Assembly: GCF_000422285.1 (NCBI RefSeq)
Contig: NZ_AULM01000005.1
Span: 124,001-188,000 of the forward strand
Length of the DNA stretch: 64,000 nt
Reading direction: 5' to 3'
DNA from: Desulfatiglans anilini DSM 4660
Lineage (GTDB): Bacteria > Desulfobacterota > DSM-4660 > Desulfatiglandales > Desulfatiglandaceae
The notes beneath the pieces are model-generated. The model did not search any database and had not been told where the DNA came from. It saw nothing but the letters and a program-made list of their open reading frames with translations. The translations under genes were made by a program, and so were the position numbers. Every line of letters begins with the position of its first letter. Within the stretch, counting starts at the first letter, position 1. Below, in pieces: positions 44,574-53,066 of this stretch.

Positions 44574-46353
44574 CGGCTCCGCTCGCAGGGGTGTCGGCGG
44601 CCTTTTCCTGCTCCTGCGCCGGGAAAATCGGCACAATGGCGAAGCGGTTCACGTCGACGAGCCCCCGATCCGTCAGCTTGAGTTCCGGAATGACGGGCAG
44701 CGCAAGAAAAGACAGCGCCATGAAGGGTTCCGAGACCGCTGCGCCCAGCTCGGATGCAGCCTCTTTGACCGCCCTGATCTTTTGTACGAGTCCTTCAAAT
44801 GGTGCACGGGTCATCAGCCCCGCTACCTCCAGCGGCAGCTCTGCGAGGACGCGGTCTCCGACGGCCGCCGCCAGGCCGCCGCCGATCTCCCGCAGGCGCG
44901 TGACCGCACAGTGGATCGAGGCATCGTCAACGCCGACAGCGATCACGTTGTGGGAATCGTGAGCCACGGAGGATGCCAACGCACCCTGCTTGAGGCCGAA
45001 GCCACGGACCAGTCCGAGCCCGATCCTTCCGCTCTCCCTGTGCCGCTCGAATACGCAGAGCTTCAGGGTATCATTGGCGACGTCGGTCTGCACCCTGCCT
45101 TGCGCGGCCGGAACAGGGCTGAGAAGGGCCCGGGTGATCAGTTCCCCTGGAACCAACTCGATCACGCGGGCGTCGCCGCCGGCATGTGCGATGGCCAGCC
45201 GATCGGGTGTGAAAGGCGCCATCCGGAGAGGACTCGGCCGCTCCGGCCTCCCGGGTGGACCGGACGCGGGCCAGTGCGCCGTCAGGCGCCCCCCCTCCGC
45301 CACGAGGCTTCCGTCCTTGAACACCGCCTTGATCTCGAACCGCTCGAGGTCGTCTGCGACGACGATATCCGCCCGATACCCCGGCGCGAGCGCCCCCCTG
45401 CTGCGCAAACCGAAATATTGGGCGGGGTTGATGGTCACGAGGCGGACGGCCGTGACTGGATCAAGGCCCAGACCCACAGCCTTCCTCAGCAGGTAATCGA
45501 GATGCCCGCGCTCCGCAAGTTCCTCGGCGTGCAGATCATCGTGCACGAGACAGAACCGGTTCCAGTTCGTCTGGTTGACGAGCGGCAGCAGCGCCCCCAG
45601 ATTCCGGGCGCTCGTCCCTTCCCGGATCATCAGCATCATGCCTGCTTCCACTTTCTCGCGGCCCTCGGCGAGCGCGAAGCTCTCATGGTCCGAGCCGATC
45701 CCGGCCGTGAGGTAGGCCTGCAGATCCCTTCCGGTCAAGCCGGGGCTGTGCCCGTCAACGACGCGATTGCGGAAGAGATCGATCTTCTGGAGGACCTCTT
45801 CGTCTCCGGCGAGGACCCCGGGGAAGTTCATCATCTCCGCGAGGCCGAGGACCCTGGGTTCATACAGAAGGGGGGCGAGATCCCCTGGGTGGAGCGCCGC
45901 CCCGGATGTTTCCATGTGCGTCGCAGGCACGCATGAAGGCGCCATGAAGAAGAAATCGAAAGGAATGCCACAGCTGCTGTCTTCCAGCATCAGGCGGATG
46001 CCATCCATGCCGAGCACGTTCGCGATCTCGTGCGGATCGGAGACGAGAGCCGTAGTGCCGTTCGGGATGAGGGCCGCTGCGAGCGAGCGGGGCATCATCA
46101 TGCTGCTCTCCACATGCAGGTGCCCTTCGATGAACCCCGGAAGGAGAAAATCCCCGGAGACATCGCGCTCCTCCACCCCCCGCAGACCTTCCCCCAGCCC
46201 GACGATTACACCGTCTTTGACCGCAAGATCACGGACATCGACCCCGCCCGAAAAGACGTTGACGACCGAGCCGCCTCGAAGGACGAGATCCGCAGGGATA
46301 TCCCCCCGCGCCGCGGCGATCCGTCGTCTTTGCAGCTCGATCCGCTCGTTCAT
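44563..46353 (-). CDS. ade: Adenine deaminase
   Basis: 596 residues, family length. The metal-binding GFIEGHLHVESSM, SDPHEIANVLG, VVDGHSPGL, and LVHDDLHAEEL motifs are all present, as is the C-terminal AVAHDSHNVIAVG block. Converts adenine to hypoxanthine in purine salvage. ATG 46353 overlaps the kinase stop (ATGA); a frame open to 46581 is an unrelated overlap. Confidence 0.95.
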   Translation of the reverse strand: MNERIELQRRRIAAARGDIPADLVLRGGSVVNVFSGGVDVRDLAVKDGVIVGLGEGLRGVEERDVSGDFLLPGFIEGHLHVESSMMMPRSLAAALIPNGTTALVSDPHEIANVLGMDGIRLMLEDSSCGIPFDFFFMAPSCVPATHMETSGAALHPGDLAPLLYEPRVLGLAEMMNFPGVLAGDEEVLQKIDLFRNRVVDGHSPGLTGRDLQAYLTAGIGSDHESFALAEGREKVEAGMMLMIREGTSARNLGALLPLVNQTNWNRFCLVHDDLHAEELAERGHLDYLLRKAVGLGLDPVTAVRLVTINPAQYFGLRSRGALAPGYRADIVVADDLERFEIKAVFKDGSLVAEGGRLTAHWPASGPPGRPERPSPLRMAPFTPDRLAIAHAGGDARVIELVPGELITRALLSPVPAAQGRVQTDVANDTLKLCVFERHRESGRIGLGLVRGFGLKQGALASSVAHDSHNVIAVGVDDASIHCAVTRLREIGGGLAAAVGDRVLAELPLEVAGLMTRAPFEGLVQKIRAVKEAASELGAAVSEPFMALSFLALPVIPELKLTDRGLVDVNRFAIVPIFPAQEQEKAADTPASGADER

Positions 46354-46955
46354 GGCCTCCTTTGACGGTCTATCACCAGCCATTCCTCGGTGAGATCGGA
46401 TGTCGTGTCCACCAGCAGGTGCATGAACGGGGTCGATGGATGGATCCCCAGCAGGTCGTCGAGGTCGACCGGCTCGAATTTCTTCACATTGTTGTCGTAG
46501 GCCTGCTCGGTCAACGCGTTGGATTCGTAGTTTTCCTTGGTCCGTTTGGAGATCCGCCTCAACGACACCTCGCGCGGGCACTGGGTCTGTTGGATGACCA
46601 GCCCCATGCCGGCCGCGGCGGCCACTTCAGCAGCCCGCCTTCTGAGCGACTGGGTGACGAAGGTTGCGTCCAGAATGATCCCCTGTCCCTGCGAAGCCAG
46701 TTCGTGAGCGCGCCGGAACATCTCGTCATAGACAAGGGTCCGCTTCTGAAAGTTCGCTGCGACCTTCTCGTCAAAGATGTCTTCGTTCTTCAAGACCTCC
46801 AGGCGGATAAGATCGGAGCGCAAGATCGTATAGCCCAGCAGGTCTGCGATGACCTCGGTCGTCTCGGTCTTGTAGCTTGCAGGAAGCCCGCAGGCGATCA
46901 GGACGCTGCGCGCCTCCAGATTATTCTGCATGAAAGGGACAAAGGGTTCACGCAT
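46350..46955 (-). CDS. P-loop kinase (AAA_33, COG0645-like)
   Basis: 201 residues. Walker A CGLPASYKTETTEV, LRSDLIRLEVL and later GIILDATFVTQSLRRRAAE follow the COG0645 pattern of small kinases related to zeta-toxin and polynucleotide kinases. In many proteobacteria this domain is the C-terminal half of a protein whose N-terminal half is COG2187 (aminoglycoside phosphotransferase-like). Here the halves are separate genes, 346 bp apart, with two repeat copies between. GAGGTG lies 8 bp before ATG 46955. Confidence 0.8.
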   Translation of the reverse strand: MREPFVPFMQNNLEARSVLIACGLPASYKTETTEVIADLLGYTILRSDLIRLEVLKNEDIFDEKVAANFQKRTLVYDEMFRRAHELASQGQGIILDATFVTQSLRRRAAEVAAAAGMGLVIQQTQCPREVSLRRISKRTKENYESNALTEQAYDNNVKKFEPVDLDDLLGIHPSTPFMHLLVDTTSDLTEEWLVIDRQRRP

Positions 46956-47029
46956 ATTCGATTCACCTCAAAAATGAATGGACGCTTGCAACCACCGGCC
47001 TGGCACCCCGGGACCTGGTGAAGCAGGCA

Positions 47030-47150
47030 ATCCCGGTTCTTCCAATACCGAGGAAATCAAGCGTTTGCGCGGAGGCGACCTGCGGGTCGCCGCACAAGCA
47101 AACGTGCAGATTGACGCCGAGATTGGCAAAAAAGACCACTTCCGGCCGAA
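47030..47150 (+). repeat. Dispersed palindromic repeat, copy E (degraded left arm)
   Basis: First of two tandem copies. The left outer arm is shortened and diverged (GGTTCTTCCAATACC); the core and right arm agree almost exactly with copy F: GAGGAAATCAAGCG, GGAGGCGACC-TGCG-GGTCGCC, AAACGTGCAGATTGACGCCG, ATTGGCAAAAAAGACCACTTCCGG. Confidence 0.8.
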
Positions 47151-47168
47151 AGCTTAAAAATGGCGTCT

Positions 47169-47300
47169 ATCCGGAAATGAGGATTTTTTGCCAATATCAA
47201 GGAAATCAAGCGTTTGTGCGGAGGCGACCTGCGGGTCGCCGCACAAGCAAACGTGCAGATTGACGCCGAGATTGGCAAAAAAGACCATTTCCGGCTGGAA
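47169..47300 (+). repeat. Dispersed palindromic repeat, copy F (reference copy)
   Basis: Best preserved copy, about 130 bp. Outer arms: CCGGAAATGAGGATTTTTTG (47171) against CAAAAAAGACCATTTCCGG, which pair with few mismatches, extended by CCAAT/ATTGG. Inner arms: GTGCGGAGGCGACC against GGTCGCCGCAC around a TGCG loop, preceded by CGTTT and followed by AAACG. The whole is one long interrupted hairpin. It fills, with copy E, the 346 bp break in the iorA-miaB operon and ends at the stop codon of the APH-like gene. Confidence 0.85.
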
Positions 47301-47301
47301 G

Positions 47302-48297
47302 CTAGAGGTAGCTGCCAGCCAGTTCGAAATAAGCGCGCGCGCTCCGGACGGCCTTCTCCTTTTCGAAGGCTTCGATTCCAGGATCGTCCAACTGGAAGCT
47401 GATGACCTTTCCTCTCACAAAGGCGCGGTAAACCTTGTAAAAGGTGAGCAGTTCCTCGCCTTTCCCTTCCTGCGCGAATCTCCGGTACGCATCCCAGAAG
47501 AGGACCGAGAAGGCCGCGCCTCCGTGATAGTCGAGATCCATCATCAGGAAGGCGACGTCGGCGAGTGTATCGCCGTAGCGAAAACGATCGTTGAACTCGA
47601 TGCAGTCGAAGATGGGAATCCCGTCGCTCAGGCAGATGTGCTCCATGTGGAGATCCCCATGGCAGTCGCGGATCCTGCCGGCCGCAATCCGTTCTTCGAA
47701 GAGCGCCGCATGGTCGCGGTAAAAAGCGACGGTCCATTGCCGCAGCGCCTCGAAAAGGGGCTGGTCGATGCTGGTCCCGCAGTATTTTTCGACCTGGGCG
47801 AAATTCTCATCGGTGTTGACGCGGAAGGCCTCTGCCCGTCCGAAGGCGTCGATTTCGGGAGAGCGTTGGGCGGTCCGGTGGAAATCGGCCAGCACCCGTG
47901 CGACACGCTCGACATCCTCCCCTTTCAACTCCCCGCGCGCGAAGACCGCCTTCATCAGGCGCTCCTCCGGGATGCGGCGCATCCTCACCGCATAGTCCAC
48001 CACCTCTCCGTGCCCGGCGCCTACGCAGTGTCTGAATCCGTCGAAGACGACCGGGAGCACCCCTTCATAGATCTCGGGGGCCAGGCGACGGTTGAGGAGG
48101 ACTTCCTGACGGCATGCATGGGCCCGCTTTTCTAAGCTTGTAAAGTCTAGAAACCCGAAGTTGACGGGTTTCTTCACCTTGTAAACAAAGGCATCCGCGA
48201 TAAAAACGAGCGAAATGTGAGTCTGGACGAGGCTTACACTGCGGGTCTCATCCGGAAAGGCAGCGGGCTCCAGAAGATCCTCCATCATGGCGCTCAT
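47302..48297 (-). CDS. Aminoglycoside-phosphotransferase-like protein (COG2187)
   Basis: 331 residues. Protein-kinase-like fold: YKVKKPVNFGFLDF near the N-terminus, the catalytic loop CHGDLHMEHICLSDG and the DFG-equivalent DCIEFNDRFRYGD, ending with aromatic helices. This is the N-terminal half of the usual COG2187-COG0645 fusion; there is no reason to infer antibiotic resistance. ATG 48297 overlaps the PHP stop by 4 bp. Confidence 0.82.
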   Translation of the reverse strand: MSAMMEDLLEPAAFPDETRSVSLVQTHISLVFIADAFVYKVKKPVNFGFLDFTSLEKRAHACRQEVLLNRRLAPEIYEGVLPVVFDGFRHCVGAGHGEVVDYAVRMRRIPEERLMKAVFARGELKGEDVERVARVLADFHRTAQRSPEIDAFGRAEAFRVNTDENFAQVEKYCGTSIDQPLFEALRQWTVAFYRDHAALFEERIAAGRIRDCHGDLHMEHICLSDGIPIFDCIEFNDRFRYGDTLADVAFLMMDLDYHGGAAFSVLFWDAYRRFAQEGKGEELLTFYKVYRAFVRGKVISFQLDDPGIEAFEKEKAVRSARAYFELAGSYL

Positions 48298-49187
48298 GCC
48301 ACCCCCCTTTCGAGGTGCACCCCAAACTGGTCGGCAACGTAGAGCGGCACCGGGATGTTCCCCATCACCACCGGGTCCTGGTGGCAATCCGAGCCGCCGG
48401 TCACCATCAATCCCTCACGCCTGGCAAATGCGAGATAGGCGGCGGTGGTCATGGGATCATGCCGGGAGTGCCAGCACTCCACCCCGTCCAGGAAGGGCAA
48501 AAGCCTGCGGCGGATGATTTCATGTTGCTCCCTCACGTCCTTCGTCAAGGCTGAGAGCGAGGTCCCGTTGGGGTCATTCGGGTGCGCCAGGACAAGCCGG
48601 CCGCCCGCTCCATGCACGAGTTCAGCCGCCTCTTCTAGTAAAAGCGGCAGTTTGGGCACATCGCACCGCACTAGATAGCGGTCGAAGGCCTCCTGCCGAT
48701 TCCGTACAATCCCCTTCCTGACCATGTAATTGGCGATATGAGGTCTGCCGAAGCTGCCGTCGACGGTTTCCTCGATGGCTTCCATGTCCGCCGGGGTGAA
48801 GGGTGGCCTGCCCTCCCTGGTGAATTCCGTATTGATCCGTTCGAGGATCTTCTCTGCACGGCTGCGGCGAAAGGCCTTCAGTTGGAGCGTCTTGTCGAAA
48901 AGCCGCTGATCGGCGGCGTCATAACCGTATCCGAGAACATCCAGCGAAACCGTCTTCCCGCCGCGGTAGTCCGGGTCCGAGAAGCTGATGTTCAGTTCCA
49001 CCCCTGTCAGGTAAACCATGCCCATCTGTCCTGCGGCCGCTTCGATGCTTTCCTGGCACTCGACCGAGTCGTGGTCCGTGATGGAGATCATCGTAATTTT
49101 ACGGCGCCGGGCCTCGCGCAGGATCTCGCCCGCCTCCATTTTGCCGTCGGAACAGGTGCGCGAGTGGATGTGAAGATCAATTTTCAT
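48294..49187 (-). CDS. PHP-domain phosphoesterase
   Basis: 297 residues. PHP metal motifs: DLHIHSRTCSDG, SITDHDSVE, a Glu in LTGVELNISF, SFGRPHIANY, LAHPN and a C-terminal GSDCH. COG0613 members include RNase AM (YciV) and nucleoside 3',5'-bisphosphate phosphatases, so a phosphatase or short-RNA exonuclease role is plausible. ATG overlaps iorB by 11 bp. Confidence 0.88.
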   Translation of the reverse strand: MKIDLHIHSRTCSDGKMEAGEILREARRRKITMISITDHDSVECQESIEAAAGQMGMVYLTGVELNISFSDPDYRGGKTVSLDVLGYGYDAADQRLFDKTLQLKAFRRSRAEKILERINTEFTREGRPPFTPADMEAIEETVDGSFGRPHIANYMVRKGIVRNRQEAFDRYLVRCDVPKLPLLLEEAAELVHGAGGRLVLAHPNDPNGTSLSALTKDVREQHEIIRRRLLPFLDGVECWHSRHDPMTTAAYLAFARREGLMVTGGSDCHQDPVVMGNIPVPLYVADQFGVHLERGVA

Positions 49188-49782
49188 AGGAGAGGACCAT
49201 CTCCCGGCCTGTCTGAAGCGCTTGGCGGTTGGGTTCGAGTTTGGATGCGGGGAAAAGCTCCCCGATGACCGCCTCGACGTCCCGCTGCACGATCGGCATG
49301 TCCTCCAGAGCGCAGAGGGCGCCCAACATCACCATATTGAGCATGATCGGACCGCCGAGTTCGATCGCCTGCTGTGTGCCTTCCAGCCAGTAAAGCCTTC
49401 GGGCGCACGCCTCGATCGTAGCATGCATCCAATCCGGATCCGGATAAGCGACATCCCCTGCGATGACGTTCAGCGGATAGATCGGGCGCGAGTTGACAAT
49501 GAAGGTGCAGCCGTCGTTTCCGAATTCCGACAGGATCCGGACGGTCTCGAGCGGTTCGAGACCCACCACTACGTCCGCACGGTTGGGGGGAATGATCGGG
49601 CTCAAAAGCCGCTCGTCCGAGACCCGCACGTGGCTCATCACAGGCCCTCCACGCTGGGAAAGGCCGAAGGTCTCGCCAATAGTCACCTGCAGCCCCTTTT
49701 TGACCGCGGCCCGGCCGAGAATCTGCGAGGCCAGGACATTCCCCTGACCGCCCACCCCTGTAATAATCAAATTCAACAGCAT
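49177..49782 (-). CDS. iorB: Indolepyruvate:ferredoxin oxidoreductase, beta subunit
   Basis: 201 residues. TGVGGQGNVLASQILGRAA and FGLSQRGGPVMSHVR are the gamma/beta-type 2-oxoacid oxidoreductase signatures. Partner of IorA. ATG 49782 is chosen over 49848, giving the normal start MLLNLIITGVGGQG. It lies 53 bp after iorA. Confidence 0.92.
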   Translation of the reverse strand: MLLNLIITGVGGQGNVLASQILGRAAVKKGLQVTIGETFGLSQRGGPVMSHVRVSDERLLSPIIPPNRADVVVGLEPLETVRILSEFGNDGCTFIVNSRPIYPLNVIAGDVAYPDPDWMHATIEACARRLYWLEGTQQAIELGGPIMLNMVMLGALCALEDMPIVQRDVEAVIGELFPASKLEPNRQALQTGREMVLSYEN

Positions 49783-49834
49783 GATTTCCTCGGTTTTCCT
49801 GAGCGCAGCGAAATGCGCCATTCCCCGGATCGTC

Positions 49835-51736
49835 TCATTTCCGCTCACGAATGATGGCGCCCTGCGGGCAGATGTCGGCGCAGATGCCGCAGCCCACGCA
49901 GATCACCTCATCGATGGTCGACTTCTGCTCCTTCTCATCCCAGACGAGACCCGGGCAGCGGAAGACTCGTGTGCAATAGCGGTTGCAGCCGCAGGCCTCC
50001 CCCAGGCACGTCTCTTGATCGACACGCATACGGAAGGGGAACCCCCCTTCCCTTCCCTGAACCAGGGCGCATTTCCGCCTCAGAATCAGGACGCGCGGTC
50101 CTTCTTGCTGCATCAACCCGTACAACGTCTGGGCTGTCTCTTCCATCCTGTAAGGGTCGGCGACGGCAACCGTGATCCCGAGCGAACGGCACAGGGCCTC
50201 GACGTCAACCGGCTCGGTGGGGTTCCCCATGGCCGTCCTTCCAGTGCCGGGGTGGGGTTGAAAACCCGTCATGGCGGTGGCGCTGTTGTCCAGGATGAGC
50301 AGCAGGATGTCCGCCTGGTTGAATTTTGCGTTGACAAGCCCGGGCAGCCCCGCGTGAAAAAAGGTGGAGTCACCGCAGACTGTCACCACAGGCTGATCGA
50401 ATCCGAGGCTGGTGAGTTTCCCGTATCCGCAGGCCAGACCGATCCCGGAGCCCATGGCGTGAACGGATTTGACCTGATTGAAACCCGTAGGCCAGATCCC
50501 CATCGTGTAACAACCGATGTCCCCCGATACGAAACCGTTCCGGCCGTCCCAGACAAGGGCCTTTTTGACGGCGTAATAAGACCCTCGATGAGGACAGCCG
50601 GGGCAGAATCCGAATTCGCGCAGCGGAAGCGAATCGCCGATCAGCGCTGCCACCTTATGCCGGTAAGTCTCATCGAGCCAGTCGATCTCGAACAAGGAGC
50701 CCAGCACGTCCATGAGGTGCGCCGGGGTGAGTTCTCCGCATGCCGGAATGTGCCCCGAGGTCTTGCCGAAAAACTCCCGCACGCCGATCCGCGAGCCCAG
50801 ATCCGCGGCAAGCGCCTTTACGGAGTCCTCCACGAACGGGTCGATGTCTTCGGCAAAAAGGATGCGCTTCGAGCGTTCGAGCTGACGCGCGATGAACTCG
50901 GCCGGGAGCGGCCATGTCGTGCCCAGCTTGAGGACTGCAACTCTTTCCCCGAGGCCGAGGAGGTCCCTTGCCTCCGAGGCGTAGCTCCAGGCGCAGCCTG
51001 AAGAGATGACTAGGAGTTCGGGGTTTTCGGGGCCTTCATAGGCGTTGAAAGGGGAACTTTCGAAGAGTCGCGCCGCCTCCTCCAGCTTCCGGTGGCGCCC
51101 CGCGTGCTTGGCAACCACCGGGAAGGTGTGGAATGCCTGGCCGGGGTCGAACCAAGGGCGCGTGTCGAGAGAAGGAAGCGCCCCCACCTGCACACACGAA
51201 CGTGTGTGGGAGAGCCTCGAGACGCTCCTGAGCATGACCACATTCGAAATCTTCTCCGAGAGTTCGAAGGCCCAGCGAGTCATCTCCAAGGCCTCCTGCG
51301 GCGTTGCGGGCTCGAGGAGGGGAATGTCGGTCATGCGGGCGAACAGGCGCGCATCCTCTTCGTTTGTGCTGGAAATGCCGGAAGGGTCGTCGCAGGAAAT
51401 CAAAACGATGCCCGCTTTGGTGCCGGACAGCGTCAGGTTGGTCAGGAAGTCGGAGGCGACGTTCACGCCGTTCTGCTTCATGCTGACCATGGCACGGCAT
51501 CCCGCGAACGAGGCGGCCGTAGCCGCTTCGAGGGCGACCTTCTCGTTGGTCGACCACTCGACGTACATCGGCAGGTCCTTGCTGCACTCGGCCAAGGTTT
51601 CGAGTATCTCCGAAGAGGGGTTTCCGGGATAAGCCGCGCAGAAGACCGCGCCTCCCTCCAACACCCCGCGTGCAATGGCCTCGTTTCCCTGAAGGAGCGC
51701 CGTTTCGCCGGGTTGAAATGCTGTAATGCGGTTCAT
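49835..51736 (-). CDS. iorA: Indolepyruvate:ferredoxin oxidoreductase, alpha subunit
   Basis: 633 residues. Pyrimidine-binding domain (AYPGNPSSEILETLAE, MKQNGVNVASDFL), ThDP domain (CPGCPHRGSYYAVKK, GDIGCYTMG, CGDSTFFHAGLPGLVNA) and a C-terminal two-cluster ferredoxin. The first cluster has altered spacing (ETCLGEACGCNRYCTRVFRCP), the second is standard (CVGCGICADICPQG). Decarboxylates aryl pyruvates to aryl-acetyl-CoA with ferredoxin in aromatic amino acid fermentation or, in reverse, synthesis. Overlaps the FrhB-like gene by 4 bp. Confidence 0.94.
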   Translation of the reverse strand: MNRITAFQPGETALLQGNEAIARGVLEGGAVFCAAYPGNPSSEILETLAECSKDLPMYVEWSTNEKVALEAATAASFAGCRAMVSMKQNGVNVASDFLTNLTLSGTKAGIVLISCDDPSGISSTNEEDARLFARMTDIPLLEPATPQEALEMTRWAFELSEKISNVVMLRSVSRLSHTRSCVQVGALPSLDTRPWFDPGQAFHTFPVVAKHAGRHRKLEEAARLFESSPFNAYEGPENPELLVISSGCAWSYASEARDLLGLGERVAVLKLGTTWPLPAEFIARQLERSKRILFAEDIDPFVEDSVKALAADLGSRIGVREFFGKTSGHIPACGELTPAHLMDVLGSLFEIDWLDETYRHKVAALIGDSLPLREFGFCPGCPHRGSYYAVKKALVWDGRNGFVSGDIGCYTMGIWPTGFNQVKSVHAMGSGIGLACGYGKLTSLGFDQPVVTVCGDSTFFHAGLPGLVNAKFNQADILLLILDNSATAMTGFQPHPGTGRTAMGNPTEPVDVEALCRSLGITVAVADPYRMEETAQTLYGLMQQEGPRVLILRRKCALVQGREGGFPFRMRVDQETCLGEACGCNRYCTRVFRCPGLVWDEKEQKSTIDEVICVGCGICADICPQGAIIRERK

Positions 51737-52794
51737 GATCGACCTCCCCGGATCTCGGAAAGGGCCTCTTCCCCTCTCCGGCGCTTGTTTCGGGCCGCTT
51801 CTGCAAGGTGCTCGAGGTTGGCCTCCGGTAAAGGGCGAACCTCAACGAGGTTGGCCGCACACGAATCCGCGAAAAGCCTTCGCCCGGTTTCCGTCCGGAC
51901 CAGGACCGTATTCCAGCCCGGGTATCCCTCAGCCGCCCCTATTGAGATGTCCGCGTATTCTGCGGTCATATCCCGGCAGATCCGGCATCCCTTCTGGATG
52001 GCAGGCCGAATTTCATCCAAAGGAAAATGTCTCATCCCCTGCAAGGTGTCGACGTCGAAACGAGCCGCCGGCGGCGGCGGGATATCGTATTTGCGGGCGG
52101 GAGCATCGATCCCCTCGCTTTTCAGAAAATGGCGGAGGCTGCGATAATCGAGTGCCCACGTACAGAAAAGCCCCAGTTTGAGCTCGACGGCACGGCTCCT
52201 TTCGGCGCCGTCAGGCTGCATCTTCGCCAACCGCTCGAGGGCGATCATCTGGCAGGGAAGCCCGACCACGGCCATCCGGGTGACCCCATTCCCGTAAGCA
52301 CGGTTCATTGCCGCGAGTGTTCCTGCTGAATTGTAGCGGGAGCCCGCACACGCAAGAATCTCTTCGCGGCTCCGGGCCAGGGTCCCGGCCGGCGCCTCGG
52401 ATCCCCCCTTCGTGGTGAGTACGACATTGTCCACGACTCCGCTTTCCAGAGACCGGACGAGGAGCGAGGAGACCATGCCGCCATACTGGCCTCCGGCGGT
52501 GATCTCGTCGTCCGTACCCCTAGCCATGTGGATCTCCAGGCAGGGCCCGATTCCATCAGGAACGGAGATTTCCTCTTGAACGCCCCCGGGCTTTTCCGTC
52601 CCCCCGGCGCACTGCGGGCAGATCAGATAACACCGGCTGTTCTCGGCGTGGCAGCGGTCGATGACTACGATCCGCCCGTCCTTGTACTCCTGATATGGGC
52701 AAAGGCCGACGCAGGCTCCGCAGCCGACGCAAAGCCCCGGAGCGATCACCTGTTCGATCAGGCCGGCCTGCCCTCCATTAAGGCTGGGTTGCAT
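51733..52794 (-). CDS. FrhB/FdhB-family F420-type Fe-S flavoprotein
   Basis: 353 residues. An N-terminal CVGCGACVGLCPYQ cluster motif, then ITAGGQYGGMVSSLLVRSLE, VGLPCQMIALERL, KLGLFCTWALDYRSLRHFL and KGCRICRDMTAEYADISIG, the COG1035 pattern. In methanogens the family reduces F420; in anaerobic bacteria it usually contributes FAD/Fe-S electron transfer to ferredoxin. First gene of the long operon, suggesting a link between IorAB-derived ferredoxin and another carrier. AGGGG precedes ATG 52794. Confidence 0.87.
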   Translation of the reverse strand: MQPSLNGGQAGLIEQVIAPGLCVGCGACVGLCPYQEYKDGRIVVIDRCHAENSRCYLICPQCAGGTEKPGGVQEEISVPDGIGPCLEIHMARGTDDEITAGGQYGGMVSSLLVRSLESGVVDNVVLTTKGGSEAPAGTLARSREEILACAGSRYNSAGTLAAMNRAYGNGVTRMAVVGLPCQMIALERLAKMQPDGAERSRAVELKLGLFCTWALDYRSLRHFLKSEGIDAPARKYDIPPPPAARFDVDTLQGMRHFPLDEIRPAIQKGCRICRDMTAEYADISIGAAEGYPGWNTVLVRTETGRRLFADSCAANLVEVRPLPEANLEHLAEAARNKRRRGEEALSEIRGGRS

Positions 52795-52897
52795 GGAAGA
52801 TCCCCTTGTCAATGAGTTTTGGTGCAGTTTTATATGAGCCAAGGCACGATGGTCAAGCCAGAAATACGGATCTGAGGCCAGAACCCCACCGCCATAC

Positions 52898-52947
52898 AAA
52901 AAAAGGACCCCCCGCCCGGTCTGTTCTGAAAACACCGGCTTGGGGGG
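52898..52947 (-). terminator. Rho-independent terminator after the lytic transglycosylase gene
   Basis: On the minus strand: CCCCCC-AA-GCCGGT, a 13-nt loop, ACCGGGC-GGGGGG, then TCCTTTTTTT. The stem is long and GC-rich. It separates the lytic transglycosylase from the FrhB-ior operon on the same strand. Confidence 0.8.
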
Positions 52948-53066
52948 CGAATAAATCAGAGGGGAAAAGCCTTCTCGCCGGCCCAGCGGAAAACCCGGCT
53001 GGGAACGCCCTCCCCCGGGACAGGGCCGGCAGCCTCAGCCCTAAGTGGACTCAGGACCGGCTCGCT

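Noticed and set aside
47302-48297. Antibiotic resistance by the aminoglycoside-phosphotransferase-like protein
   Set aside because: It belongs to the COG2187 type associated with a P-loop kinase in housekeeping contexts, not to the known resistance enzymes.
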